Source of the DNA: Platerodrilus igneus | Taxonomy: Eukaryota > Arthropoda > Insecta > Coleoptera > Lycidae | Reading direction: 5' to 3' | DNA length: 64,000 nt | Assembly (NCBI GenBank): GCA_036346225.1 | Contig: JARFIW010000500.1 | Location: 3,720,001 to 3,784,000 of the forward strand | Shown: piece by piece, positions 54,736 to 64,000 of the stretch | How the letters are laid out: the number at the start of each line of letters is the position of its first letter | Position numbering within the stretch: the stretch's first letter is position 1 | Position numbers and translations under genes: made by a program | The notes under the pieces: model-generated | What the model saw: the letters and a program-made list of their open reading frames with translations, nothing else | What the model was told of the DNA's origin: nothing | Database searches by the model: none

Positions 54736-54839
54736 GTTATAGCTATTAAATGATAGATAAAATAACGAAAAACTATGATAGACCTGTGTAATCTATTTAT
54801 ACTTGCAGTTATTATACAGCAGATGGCAGGCAACTACAC

Positions 54840-55323
54840 TGTATGATAACTTACTAGCGTTACCTATTTTCTCAACAATCTCATGTTTAAGGTTTCAACT
54901 TTAGTAAATAAAGTAGTCACTAGAGGTTACCGCAATCAAAATTAATTTGAAAACTTATTGTATTTCAGAGCAATCTGGCGCTATGCTATAACCTGTTCAT
55001 TTTATCTTATTTACTATACTCCATCTCTTAAAATTACAAATAACAGATGACAATAAAATGAACCTGCACGAAGAAATTCAGTTAACATTTCAATTCCTCA
55101 GGGTGCAGTTTCCCTTGAATTCACTGAGGGTTAAAGCTGTAATGTGCAGCTTAATTGAATTTTTTAGTAAGTAAATTGCATCTTGATTCGAAACGCTGAA
55201 AGTATTCGGCTCTGTTGGTATAGAAAAGCTGGCAAGTCCTATCACGATTTCTATTTTATTAGCAATGGTTTTAAATACTGATATTGTTGGCTTTTGATGT
55301 GATGTGCGTGACCATCTTAAACG

Positions 55324-55325
<2 letters not shown>
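54840..55325. other. AT-rich stretch, nothing recognised
   Basis: No motif or repeat recognised before the (TA)n tract. Confidence 0.4.

Positions 55326-55327
<2 letters not shown>

Positions 55328-55373
<46 letters not shown>
55328..55373. repeat. (TA)n microsatellite
   Basis: About 23 uninterrupted TA units followed by TTGCCGTG; the other (TA)n tracts at 57506 and 61293 are followed by related sequence. Confidence 0.9.
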
Positions 55374-55374
<1 letters not shown>

Positions 55375-55524
55375 CCGTGTAATGCCTGTATGAATCGAGC
55401 CTCACGAATTGGGCGTCATAAATTGCCGTACAACTTCGCTCTGTAGCTCAGTAGCTTCGAAAATTTATTTAATTTTCAAGAAAATTTCAAAAAATAGAAC
55501 ATTTTTCAAAAAAAAATTTCTTAC

Positions 55525-55672
55525 CCAAATTCCTGCTCCGTCACTTTAATTGATTTCTTCAACAGCTCCCAGACTAGCTCAGTTGGGCCTCCTCTTGGAT
55601 ACCTATATTTACTATCATACTCTTTACCGTTCACGCACACTCTCAATAAAACCACAAAATAATACAACAATC
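55525..55672 (-). other. Exon-like minus ORF ending at a splice donor
   Basis: A 49-codon open frame reads VNGKEYDSKYRYPRGGPTEL, then VWELLKKSIKVTEQEFG, with the G|GTAAG donor at 55520-55525. Composition is protein-like. No family recognised. Related donors end other short frames to the right on the same strand. Confidence 0.35.
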
Positions 55673-55679
55673 ATACAAT

Positions 55680-56160
55680 ATTTATTTACCACTATTTACA
55701 AATAATAATTCAAGATTATTTACATTTCGGTGCTCAAGTTACACCTCAATAAATTCTATCTTTGTAAAGTCTAGGATTTTAAATTGAAATATTAAACACA
55801 TTAAATGTAACAGGAGTAAATGGGCCCTGAATAATACCTTATTTTTCTTTTTTATTTATAATTATTTCTAATTAGTACACTCTAGAGTATGGTGAGCTCA
55901 TGATAACCCAGTTTATTTTATTAATGTATGCTTTTTCTTTGCATACCCTTACTACAAACGCAAAAAAACCCATGTACTATTAACAATAAAATTTCAAATT
56001 TATGAGGAATGTTAATAAGCCTTATATACACCTTTAGATTTATATTCAAATACCATAATCAAAGTTAGTTATGCGTATTATTTTCAATACGCCAAAATAA
56101 TGCAAAATACCATCAAAGTTCACTCTCACATATCACAATAATTCTCATAGTTTATAAAAA
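55680..56160. other. AT-rich stretch, nothing recognised
   Basis: No motif seen. Confidence 0.35.
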
Positions 56161-56182
56161 ACAGCAAATTCTAATGCGTTAC

Positions 56183-56275
56183 CTGGAATTTCTTGAAGAT
56201 CCCTACTCCGTTGACGATGAAGTTAAGTTCCTGCACCCTCGGTCTCGTGGTTCTGCTCTGCTTGCCGCCTCCAGC
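56183..56275 (-). other. Exon-like minus ORF ending at CAG|GTAAC
   Basis: About 30 codons: SRTTRPRVQELNFIVNGVGI then FKKFQ, followed by the donor CAG|GTAACG at about 56178-56185. Not recognised. GC-richer than surroundings (GGCGGCAAGCAGAGCAGAAC, minus sense). Confidence 0.3.
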
Positions 56276-56372
56276 TATTTATAGATGAACACCATTTAAG
56301 TTGTGCTGCATGCTATTCATTCAAGATCCATCCAAATCCAAGTATATTACACTTTTTTGTATTATTGCATAA

Positions 56373-56606
56373 TTTAATTTACGTTACTTTACTTTACTTT
56401 ACTTCACGAGATTGTTAAAATATCTGTTGCACCTCAGTTAAAATTAAACTCGACACTATCCACGTTTCAAACTATGAGGCCAACACTGTAGTGTTCACTT
56501 TATAAATTTTAAATACCTACAAGCTCGTGGTAGATTTCTGTACGTAATAAGCAATGCAACTTAACGAAGTCAAAGAGCGAAGTCAAAGAGAGCGAAGTCA
56601 AAGAGC
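56373..56606 (+). repeat. Short tandem repeats (ACTTT)n and GAAGTCAAAGAGC
   Basis: TTACTTTACTTTACTTTACT at 56384-56403 and three units of GCGAAGTCAAAGAG at about 56560-56605. Simple local duplications. Confidence 0.7.
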
Positions 56607-56609
56607 CAC

Positions 56610-57440
56610 TTAATAACTCTTCTCTCATATTTATACGATTCTGAGTGTAACCTCTCCAAACCCTCCTAACGCGAAATATTTAATTAAACTCACTCGTTCT
56701 TCAAATTTTGGTATAACCGTTTTCAAAACTCCCCGAATTTTAGCTCGTTGAAACGATATTTGTCTGTTTTACAATTAACTATTTAGACCAATGATACTTT
56801 CAGTGACGTTTTAAAAACCCCGCCTATATTAACTCAATTCCTCTTTTATGCATATTAGATGTTTCCTTTTACCCTCGCTTGAGTGGTAGAAAATCGATAT
56901 TACTGTCTGCGTGCTATCTAACCCACGTGGACTGAATACGTGCGTTTCGAAGTGAAATGCTATTATTCCTGTCTCATTCCGAAGCATATCATTGATTGTC
57001 CATCCCTTCTGCGCTTTAAGGAAACTTTTGGTTAGCGTTCATGCGAACCGTCCGACCGTTTGCACGATATACCTCGAATATTGTCTTTTATCTACACATG
57101 ACCTTTCCAAAACATGCAGGTGTTCAACGAACGTTTTAACGTTTTAAACTAACATTTCTAGGAGTTTGCGTTTCAAGGTATTTTATATTCAACGTCTGTT
57201 CGTTTGTTAGTAAAGCTTTTCGCCTTGTTATTATCGATTTTTCATGCTCTTATGCGTATTAGACGTTATAACCCTTTTAATTAAACTCAATTAAATTAAT
57301 TAATAATTTCCATTGGCTTATACAATTTATTTTCTTTACGAACCTAACTAAATTTTAATCACTAATTGTAAAATTATTGTAATACTTGTTACTTTAAATC
57401 AACTAAATGAAATAAATTTTGCACGTAGCTTATGGCTGTT
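56610..57440. other. No recognised gene
   Basis: Slightly less AT-rich than average in places; no coding motif, inverted repeat or array was recognised. Confidence 0.35.
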
Positions 57441-57446
57441 TCCTCT

Positions 57447-57465
57447 ATACAGGGTGTTTGAAATT
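57447..57465 (+). repeat. Isolated mariner-type terminal sequence
   Basis: TATACAGGGTGTTTGAAATT has the TACAGGGTGT start typical of mariner-like and related element ends (compare 14153). No partner end or transposase was found nearby, so it is a possible truncated element end only. Confidence 0.3.
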
Positions 57466-57499
57466 GCCTTGTTCATACCTAAATTTAACCCGTTAAAAC

Positions 57500-57505
<6 letters not shown>

Positions 57506-57538
<33 letters not shown>
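57506..57538. repeat. (TA)n microsatellite
   Basis: About 16 TA units immediately preceding dispersed repeat C copy 1. Confidence 0.9.
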
Positions 57539-57539
<1 letters not shown>

Positions 57540-58200
57540 CTATGATATGCCCAGCGTCGAGCTGTCGAATGCTGTGGCAATGGCCGCGTTGGTGCGCCGC
57601 TAAAAGTGTGCTGTGATACAGATACAGCAAATTGTAAAATTTGAAATTTCTGTCTTACCTTCCTTTCTAACTGTTCCTTGCCTGGCCAGCTCAACGGAAA
57701 TGCGGAAGTTTACAAAATGAAGTCAAATAGCAATATCACAAAGCATTTATACAGTCTAAAATCATATAGAACATTTACAGCATAGTTTCTTTCAAACATA
57801 AAATTATTTTTAACAAGTACCCATTTACTTAATTGTCAAAATATTTCTTACCTTATTTAGGTTTAAATTTACAGAACTAAATTTCTTCTCTTGTGGATAG
57901 TTTACCTGGCATTGACTCCCACGCTTGTAAGGTTTGTTCGGCCAAAAAATACTGAACGGATAATCTATTAAAAGGTGAGAGTGTTTCGTACTCTGATCAT
58001 AAACTACCTGCTAAATATCCTTACAAAAAAATTATTATATAATTAAGACCTATTCTACTTTAAATTTAAATGACAAATACTAAATATCAGTTACAAACAA
58101 TGTTTTAAAAGTAATACTTGCAAAAATCGACGAGGCGCTTCTCCAATTCGTGATTAGATATCCTCTGCTTCTTGTCTTTATTTTAAATGTACGTTCAAAT
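57539..58200 (-). repeat. Dispersed repeat C, copy 1
   Basis: Direct repeat of 61310-61960. Shared blocks include TGCTGTGATACAGATACAGC, CAGCTCA(A/G)CGGAAATG, CATATAGAACATTTACAGCA, TTTACAGAACTAAATTT and TACTTGCAAAAATC. In minus sense it contains an exon-like piece (PLSWPGKEQLERK) ending at AAG|GTAAGAC (57654-57660), and NHELEKRLVDFCKYY near 58150. It could be part of a gypsy-like element, since the second copy abuts a gypsy protease fragment. Confidence 0.6.
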
Positions 58201-58204
58201 CTTA

Positions 58205-59460
58205 GTTTACAAGATTTTCATCTTATTTACATCTCCATTTAGAAACCATTTAGAAACCTGTGTGCATCTTCGGTTTAATTATTCAATAAAATTTTAAATA
58301 GCTTTTATATCGAAGCACTTACCATCTTTATTTTATATTATAAAATCAAATAATTGCATTTACCAATTTTCATATTTACGCAGGTTACGTTTAAAACTAA
58401 CTTCTGTATTCATTGTTACATGGTAATTATTAATTACGATATGCGTATTGCATACTTTAAAACAATTTCTTCTCAATGTGATATTTTCGCGATCAAATTT
58501 ATGAATGAATGAATTTCTTTACATGTTGCTTGTTTGACGCGAATTTATCAATTGATCCTCTTTCATAAAAGCTACCGTTTATATATAAAAATTATCTCTT
58601 TTCTGGAATGTATGAGTTTGTATGAAATTCCATTCCAATTACAACACGCATAGTTGACGTAAGTGTCTGAGAATTCCTCATTAGCGTACAAAATAATCGC
58701 GTTTTATTACCTCGTTAGCGTTGAATTATGTGCGCTGTCCGTCCCAAGGTTATTGTGTCGCATCGCATCTCTCCTACAGTGATTGCGAAGGCTATTACAT
58801 AATTCTTATTTATCTTTATAGGTTTTTTAATGTTCAGGCGGATTCGTGGAATATATTTTTATTTAATAATTTGGTGTTTACGTTGTTCTAAGTACGGATG
58901 ACGCATTTTCTTCTCAATTTCTGTCGAAATTTCGAGAATATGTTTTATTTAAATTGAATTTACGTTATACAGAGTCAATTTGACTAATTATTTTAAACGT
59001 TAATTGTTTTATCCACGGATTTTACACATGCCAGAAAACCCGCATCTTCATAATTGTAATAAAGAGATTGGTTTTCACGGCAAAACGTGTTTTAATACTA
59101 ATAATTAAGATTAAAATTGGGATTTTAAATACACGACATTTTTATTTTTATGCACGGAAAGTGCTTTTTTTATTACAAACGAATGGCTTTGTATTTACGC
59201 TTGGAGTGATTATTTAAAAATACGGAATTGTGTTTTTTTCGCTACTGCACATTAATTGCTATGTATTTACAATGCTTATATTATACAAGGTAATTATTTG
59301 CATGCACGCAAGTGCGTTTTTTTTGGGCAAAAAGTAAGCTTGTATTACTCACTGCAACAGTGAATTTTCAGAAATTTCTATTTTTCCACATTCTTTTATA
59401 TCTTGGTATCCTTTATTTATAGAATTTGGGTTTCAATGACCTTTCGTGAGCCCTATATTA
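58205..59460. other. AT-rich stretch, nothing recognised
   Basis: Between the two copies of repeat C. A slightly GC-richer patch (GCGCTGTCCGTCCCAAGG near 58731) stands out, otherwise no recognisable feature. Confidence 0.35.
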
Positions 59461-59464
59461 CGAT

Positions 59465-59477
59465 AATATATATATAT

Positions 59478-59532
<55 letters not shown>
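59465..59532. repeat. (TA)n microsatellite
   Basis: About 33 TA units with one AATA interruption; the longest simple repeat in the window. Confidence 0.9.
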
Positions 59533-59534
<2 letters not shown>

Positions 59535-60000
59535 TTCTACCTACCCTAAACTTAAACTTTATTTTTGCTTGTTTACTCTTCCCTTTTATTTTTATTTTAT
59601 AAAAAATGTGTGATTATAAACTTTACTACTTTATTTAATTAAACAAAATTTGCTACACAACTTTTGTCGTCGTCCCTATTTTAGTATTCGATAAATGAAT
59701 TCTATTTGAGGTGCTTTAGCAACGTTTGGTTGGTTCTTTATTTACTGTTTACTATATATTATGCCTCGACTATATGAAACTTTAATCTCAGGGCGTTCAC
59801 CTACTCACCGTGAGTTCAATCGTGAGTAGATGTGCACTACCCAACCAAACTGCACACTCGTTTGTTTTACCACTTTTTTAATGCACTGATTTACTACATA
59901 TGCCAAATTTTAACAGATCAAAGTTGCTTGGTGCCAAATTAATTTATGTAACTATTTATGACTTTAATTTTTGACGTTTTAAGATATTCACGGTACTTAC

Positions 60001-60142
60001 CAGAATTATACCGCGCTGAAGGCCTTCTTTTTAACTGCTGGCTCAAGATTGTATTCAGCGTACGCACCTTCACAAGGATTCTCAATCGTAGTCCACTTGC
60101 GTATTGCCTCCAGGTGTTCTTAACCAATTTCGTTGACCCCAA
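60001..60142 (-). other. Exon-like minus ORF ending at CTG|GTAAGTA
   Basis: Minus frames across this block read TKLVKNTWRQYASGLRLRI or, in the alternative frame, WTTIENPCEGAYAEYNLEPA then VKKKAFSAV. The sequence ends at a strong donor CTG|GTAAGTACC (59994-60003). No family was recognised. Confidence 0.3.
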
Positions 60143-60184
60143 ATCTGAAATAATTTTACCCCAATTTAGAATTTAAAAAAAACC

Positions 60185-61290
60185 CGTTGTATCTACTTCC
60201 CCTGCGTTAATTCTTCCTCGTAATATACTGCTCTCCTGTTTCTCTGCTTCGTACTCCAATCAATCCTCTCCTTGCTCAATCCAAATCAATCCTGCCGTCC
60301 TATTTTAAATCAATCCTTGTCCTGCTATTCCTTTAATATCCACACGATGTCCTTACTGCCGTTAATCTGCTCAAATCACTCAAAAAATTATCAATATCGT
60401 CGTTGCCTTCTATATCCACTCAAATCTCCTACTGCCGTTAAACCAAATCTTTCCAAATCCAACACCAATCTTGCTCAAACTTAAATAATCGTCGCTTTTC
60501 CCGTCGCACTAGTTACCACTCTAAATCTTCTTTAATACTCGTTGCCTTTAATACTCTCGATGCTTCTTATTACTCACACTTTACTAAATTAGACTCTTTA
60601 ATTCTCAAAAACTTTTATTTCAATAAATATTTGTACAACTTTTAACGCAGGTTTTGTAAAACACGTCTTTATCTGAATATAATCGAAATTAGAATCCCTT
60701 ATATTTATTTTGCTTAGCGATAAGATCAACAACCTTAGCTTACTTGAATTACAATTCTAAAACATACAATATCCAATAACAATTCGTCTTTCCTTTCGTG
60801 TCCAAAATACCTTCACTACAGTCTTTATAATATTCTTAATTTCTACTATTGGTCCAAAACACTTCACAAATCTCCAATAACCTTTTACATTTCTATTCAC
60901 TTTAAATTTTGATTTTACAATTCGTCCAAAAGTTGATTCTATTAAAAGAAAAGCCAAATAATTTACACACGACCTGGACGCTTTGTTGGTTGCAGATATC
61001 CATAAATGCGTTCGGCTTTCCGACGGCAAATGTACTTTCATTGGCTCATAAAATATCAACTCAGTATAAAACCTTAAGTACCGTGCATTGTATCAACGTC
61101 ATAAAGTCATGTTGTCTACCTTTTGGCACATATGTTTCAAACTAAAATGTTACATACTTTAGCATATGTAAAGTACAGCAAAATATAGTTTTTTTAAATT
61201 ATTATATCTGATATATTAATCCTATTGTTTGGCATACACCCCTTTTAACACAAATCTACCCTTAGAAGCCTTGTACCCCCCTCCCTACAT
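60185..61290. other. AT-rich stretch, no recognised gene
   Basis: T/C-rich text at 60190-60480 on the plus strand includes loosely repeated AATCAATCCT(C/G/T) words. A 100-codon minus frame at 60757-61059 has no recognisable domain. Confidence 0.35.
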
Positions 61291-61292
61291 AA

Positions 61293-61309
61293 TAATATAT
61301 ATATATATT
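61293..61309. repeat. Short (TA)n tract
   Basis: TA repeat at the left edge of dispersed repeat C copy 2, matching the position of the tract at 57506. Confidence 0.8.
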
Positions 61310-61960
61310 AATATGAAAATGGCCGCACGTTGAGGCGCCGCTGAAAAAGTGCTGTCACAACGTCTCGTTGGATGCGCTGCAAAAAGAATGCTGTGGGAAC
61401 GCCGCTTTGAAAGCGTCACTAAAAGATTGCTGTGATACAGATACAGCAATTTGTAAAACTTGAAATTGTTCGCTTACCTTCATTTCTAACTTTGCCTGGC
61501 TAGCTCAGCGGAAATGGTGGAGTTTTCAAAATGAAATCGAACACAGCAGTATTAAAGCATTTATATAGTATGACATGTTTTCTTTCATACAAAAGCATAT
61601 AGAACATTTACAGCATTGTTTCTTTCAAACATCAAATAATTTTTAAGAAGTACTTATTTACTTAATTATAAAAATGTTCTAACTTTATTTTCAATTTACA
61701 GAACTAAATTTTTTCTGTTATGAATATTTTACCTGACTTTGTTTATTCTCACGCTAGTAAGATTTGTTTAGCCGAAAAATCCTTCACAGAGTGTTTCGAA
61801 TTCTGAACACAAACTTTCTTGGTAAAAATCATCACAAAAAAATTCAAATTCAAATTCAAGTATCAGTTACAAAAAAATTATACTTGCAAAAATCTAAGAA
61901 GCGTTTCCTTATCCAATTCGTAATTAAATGTCTTCTTATTTTAAATTGACGTCCAAATCC
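61310..61960 (-). repeat. Dispersed repeat C, copy 2
   Basis: Direct repeat of 57539-58200. Its left part has an extra GC-rich minisatellite of about 35-bp units (GGCGCCGCTGAAAAAGTGCT, ATGCGCTGCAAAAAGAATGC, AACGCCGCTTTGAAAGCGTC) between 61325 and 61435. A donor-like AAG|GTAAGCG lies at 61472-61479 on the minus strand, as in copy 1. It runs into the gypsy protease fragment at about 61965. Confidence 0.6.
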
Positions 61961-61964
61961 GCTT

Positions 61965-62205
61965 ACGAAAGCGATACAACTTCTCTTCTAATTTCACCAG
62001 GGCACTTAATACTTAAACTTCTATCTCCTTCACCTTCCATCTCCTGCTCAAATTGATTCAAATTTATACAATCTCCTTGTACCTCTGTATGAACTTCTTC
62101 GTCCCATTTAATCCTCTCATCTCCCACAGTTATCACTTTATTCTCGGTATCTATAATCTTTCATGTTACTTATAAAATCCATTCCCAGAATGGCATCAAC
62201 TCAAG
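61965..62205 (-). pseudogene. Gypsy protease C-terminus fragment
   Basis: Minus-strand DAILGMDFISNM at about 62195 is the ILGxDF block near the end of gypsy aspartic proteases. After a one-base frame change it continues DTENKVITVGDERIKWDEEV and CINLNQFEQEMEGEGDRSLS, ending in a stop at about 61966. The catalytic end of the protease lies beyond 62205, where the LINE begins, so the LINE seems to have inserted into this gypsy. Confidence 0.6.
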
Positions 62206-64000
62206 ATAATGAGGAGTATACAGAGGGATTTAAAATGACGATTTGGTGGAAAAATTTTTCCCCATGGGATGATCCAGAGGAGGATGAGGGATTGCACGAC
62301 ACGATACGTCGGTGTGCTACAGAGGCGCAAGGAATAGGTGTTGATAAGGCAATTTTTAGTCACGAAGTCGTAAGGGCTTTTAGGAGGATTGATCCTATGA
62401 AGGCATCGGGTCATGATGGAATCACCTTAGACGCAGTCTAGTTGTTTAATCTTTGCTTGGAGAATAGCGTGTTTTCACGTTGCTGGAAAGTCCAGAACGT
62501 GAAGTTTATTCCTATACTCAAAATGACCGATGCGTCAGACCTGAGCAGCTATTGTCCAATTAGCTTGCTATCGGTGCTGGGTAAAGCATTAGATAGAGTG
62601 ATGACCACGCGTGTTGAGTACGCTGTGCGAAACGGTGGCGGTTTTAATAATAGATAATTTGAACTTGCGGAAGGTGTCGATTATCGACACGTTGGAGTTG
62701 GTAGTCGGAGAAATCAAACTGGCGAGGGAAGCAAATGAGAATTGTGTCGTTGTGGCTTTGAACATTTCAGGGGCATTTGGTGCAGCCTGGTGGCCATCTA
62801 TTGTTTGGAAGGTGAAGGGTATAGATTGTCTGCGGTACCTGATGTCATTACTCAAGAGTTATTGCTCGGAGCGACTGGCATAAGTCGAAATCCTGTGGGA
62901 AGTTCTGTCGCAACCGGTGTAAATGAAATGCCAACAGGGATCATGCTCTCATCTCATATTCTGGAAGTTGCTATATAAGAGTATCTTTTGGATCAGATTG
63001 CCCACAGGATGCTCTATTGTTGGCTTTGCGGACGATACACTGTTGATTATCAGGTCGATATTGCTAACGGAGATGCGAACAAAATCGAACGCAACTTTGA
63101 GCAGGTTGTATGAATGGTCGGAGAAAGTCAAATTGAAATTCAACACAACAAAATCGGAAGCACTTCATTTCAGAACAAAACTGGAACAAAGTCCCCCTAG
63201 GCTAGAGCTAGAAGGGGAAAAGATTCCGTTTAAGGAAGCTATTACATACCTGGGCATTATATTAGACAACAAATTGAATTGGAAGGTGCACGTGCTTTGT
63301 CAAGAGTAAAAGCAGCGAAATATCCAATGGAATGATGGCAGTGGCAAAGATAAACTGAGGATTCAGAGACCAATCGTTGAGAATAGTTTACGCCGGAGCA
63401 ATAGAACTGACGGTGCTGTATGCGGCATCTGTTTTGGCGAAGGGCTGTAAAGTCAGGGAAGTCCAGCAATTGGTGAGCGTTCAACGCATAGAGATTGTAG
63501 ACTCATAGATATAGAGAAATAGTGGGAAATTGTCTAAAATCTTGGTCTTGGCAGTATGGAGGTTGAAAGGAAGATTGTTATTCCCGAGCTAGGGCATTCT
63601 GCTGGTGTCAAATGGATCGAGTTTGCTGAAGGCGATGAAAACGTTACGGAGATCGGGATCTATACAAGTGGCTTGCGAATGGACGATGGGCAGGCAGGAG
63701 CGGCGTTCGTTGTGTATAAAGAGGAGAGGGAAGTGTTCCGATTCCAAACTAAACTTTCGAATAGGAGTACAATCTTTCAGTGCAAGATGATAGTTATAAG
63801 AAAAGCGAAAGAGTACGTTATCAACTACTCGGGCATAGGTGGGTACTCTATCGTTCGCGATAGTAAATCGGCAGTGAGTGCTCTGGCAAATACAAAGAAA
63901 CTCAATAAATTTTCAAGGATATGTCTGGAGGATTTCGCACACGGCACTTGGGTTTCGAGATTTAAATTTTTATTGAGTTAGGTCGCATGATGACTTTCGC
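62206..64000 (+). pseudogene. R1/I-group LINE: RT and RNase H, truncated
   Basis: A second, unrelated LINE type. The 5' part starts within the region before the RT (IFSHEVVRAFRRIDPMKASG, then HDGITLDAV, stop at 62439). RT pieces follow in changing frames: KFIPILKMTDASDLSSYCPI, SLLSVLGKALDRVM, LELVVGEIKLAREANEN, and the catalytic SIVGFADDTLLI near 63025; then TYLGIILDNKLNWKVHV near 63250. An RNase H domain (63556-63981) reads TEIGIYTSGLRMDDGQAGAA, where relatives have YTDGS. It continues TIFQCKMIVIRKAKEYV, where relatives have FQAELxAI, and SIVRDSKSAVSAL. Two of its catalytic acids are thus changed. RNase H after RT points to the I/R1/LOA group rather than RTE. Several stops; the endonuclease is missing; it may continue past the window. 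Confidence 0.85.

Noticed and set aside
59465..59532. Long (TA)n considered as a replication origin or unwinding element
   Set aside because: Simple repeats of this kind are common in AT-rich insect DNA and nothing around it supports a specific role.

Overview
This AT-rich window looks like an insect (certainly arthropod-type) nuclear genome. Nearly everything recognisable is transposon-derived: RTE-like LINEs, an R1/I-type LINE with an RNase H domain, Ty3/gypsy and Ty1/copia elements, a mariner of the DD41D type, a pogo/jerky-type transposase, PIF/Harbinger elements, piggyBac relics, a tRNA-derived SINE, MITEs and solo-LTR-like repeats. The one confident host-gene piece is the terminal coding exon of the mitochondrial complex I subunit NDUFS4 (ND-18) at 11929-12109 (+), with a good acceptor and a poly(A) signal. 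Its earlier exons were not found, so 1-11928 is probably one long, repeat-filled intron.

Layout. 1-11.9 kb: a solo-LTR-like repeat (170-780), two copies of an unknown dispersed repeat, and a decayed piggyBac interrupted by a tRNA-derived SINE. 11.9-16.4 kb: the NDUFS4 exon, a second solo-LTR-like copy, and a 2.2-kb mariner with about 490-bp inverted repeats and one obvious frameshift. 17.4-27 kb: a minisatellite, a truncated RTE carrying a MITE with a clean empty-site comparison, a gypsy gag fragment with a tRNA-Trp-type primer site, a pogo-like transposase broken by the third solo-LTR-like copy just after its second catalytic Asp, and a two-ORF PIF/Harbinger relic. 28.6-29.8 kb: a 410-residue ORF of an unassigned, repeat-like insect family. 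33.7-40.2 kb: a Harbinger gene split by copia sequence that itself carries a foldback MITE and a local inversion.

40.5-51.3 kb is a readable nest. One minus-strand gypsy (gag 51.3 kb, protease and linker 48-49 kb, RT 47.8 kb, RNase H 42.4 kb) is interrupted by a complete RTE (42632-47107, 12-bp target duplication) and by a 5'-truncated RTE (49182-50760, 11-bp target duplication). Both RTE copies carry, in their 3' regions, degenerate repeats of the C-terminal end of their own ORF; this is the most unusual structure in the window.

52-62 kb has little recognisable coding sequence. It holds several (TA)n tracts, a pair of about 650-bp direct repeats and several minus-strand ORF pieces ending at splice-donor consensus. 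62.2 kb to the end is a LINE with a mutated RNase H, inserted in a gypsy protease remnant. Nothing resembling a bacterial-type system, CRISPR array or rRNA was seen. All family assignments come from reading motifs by eye; no search was run.
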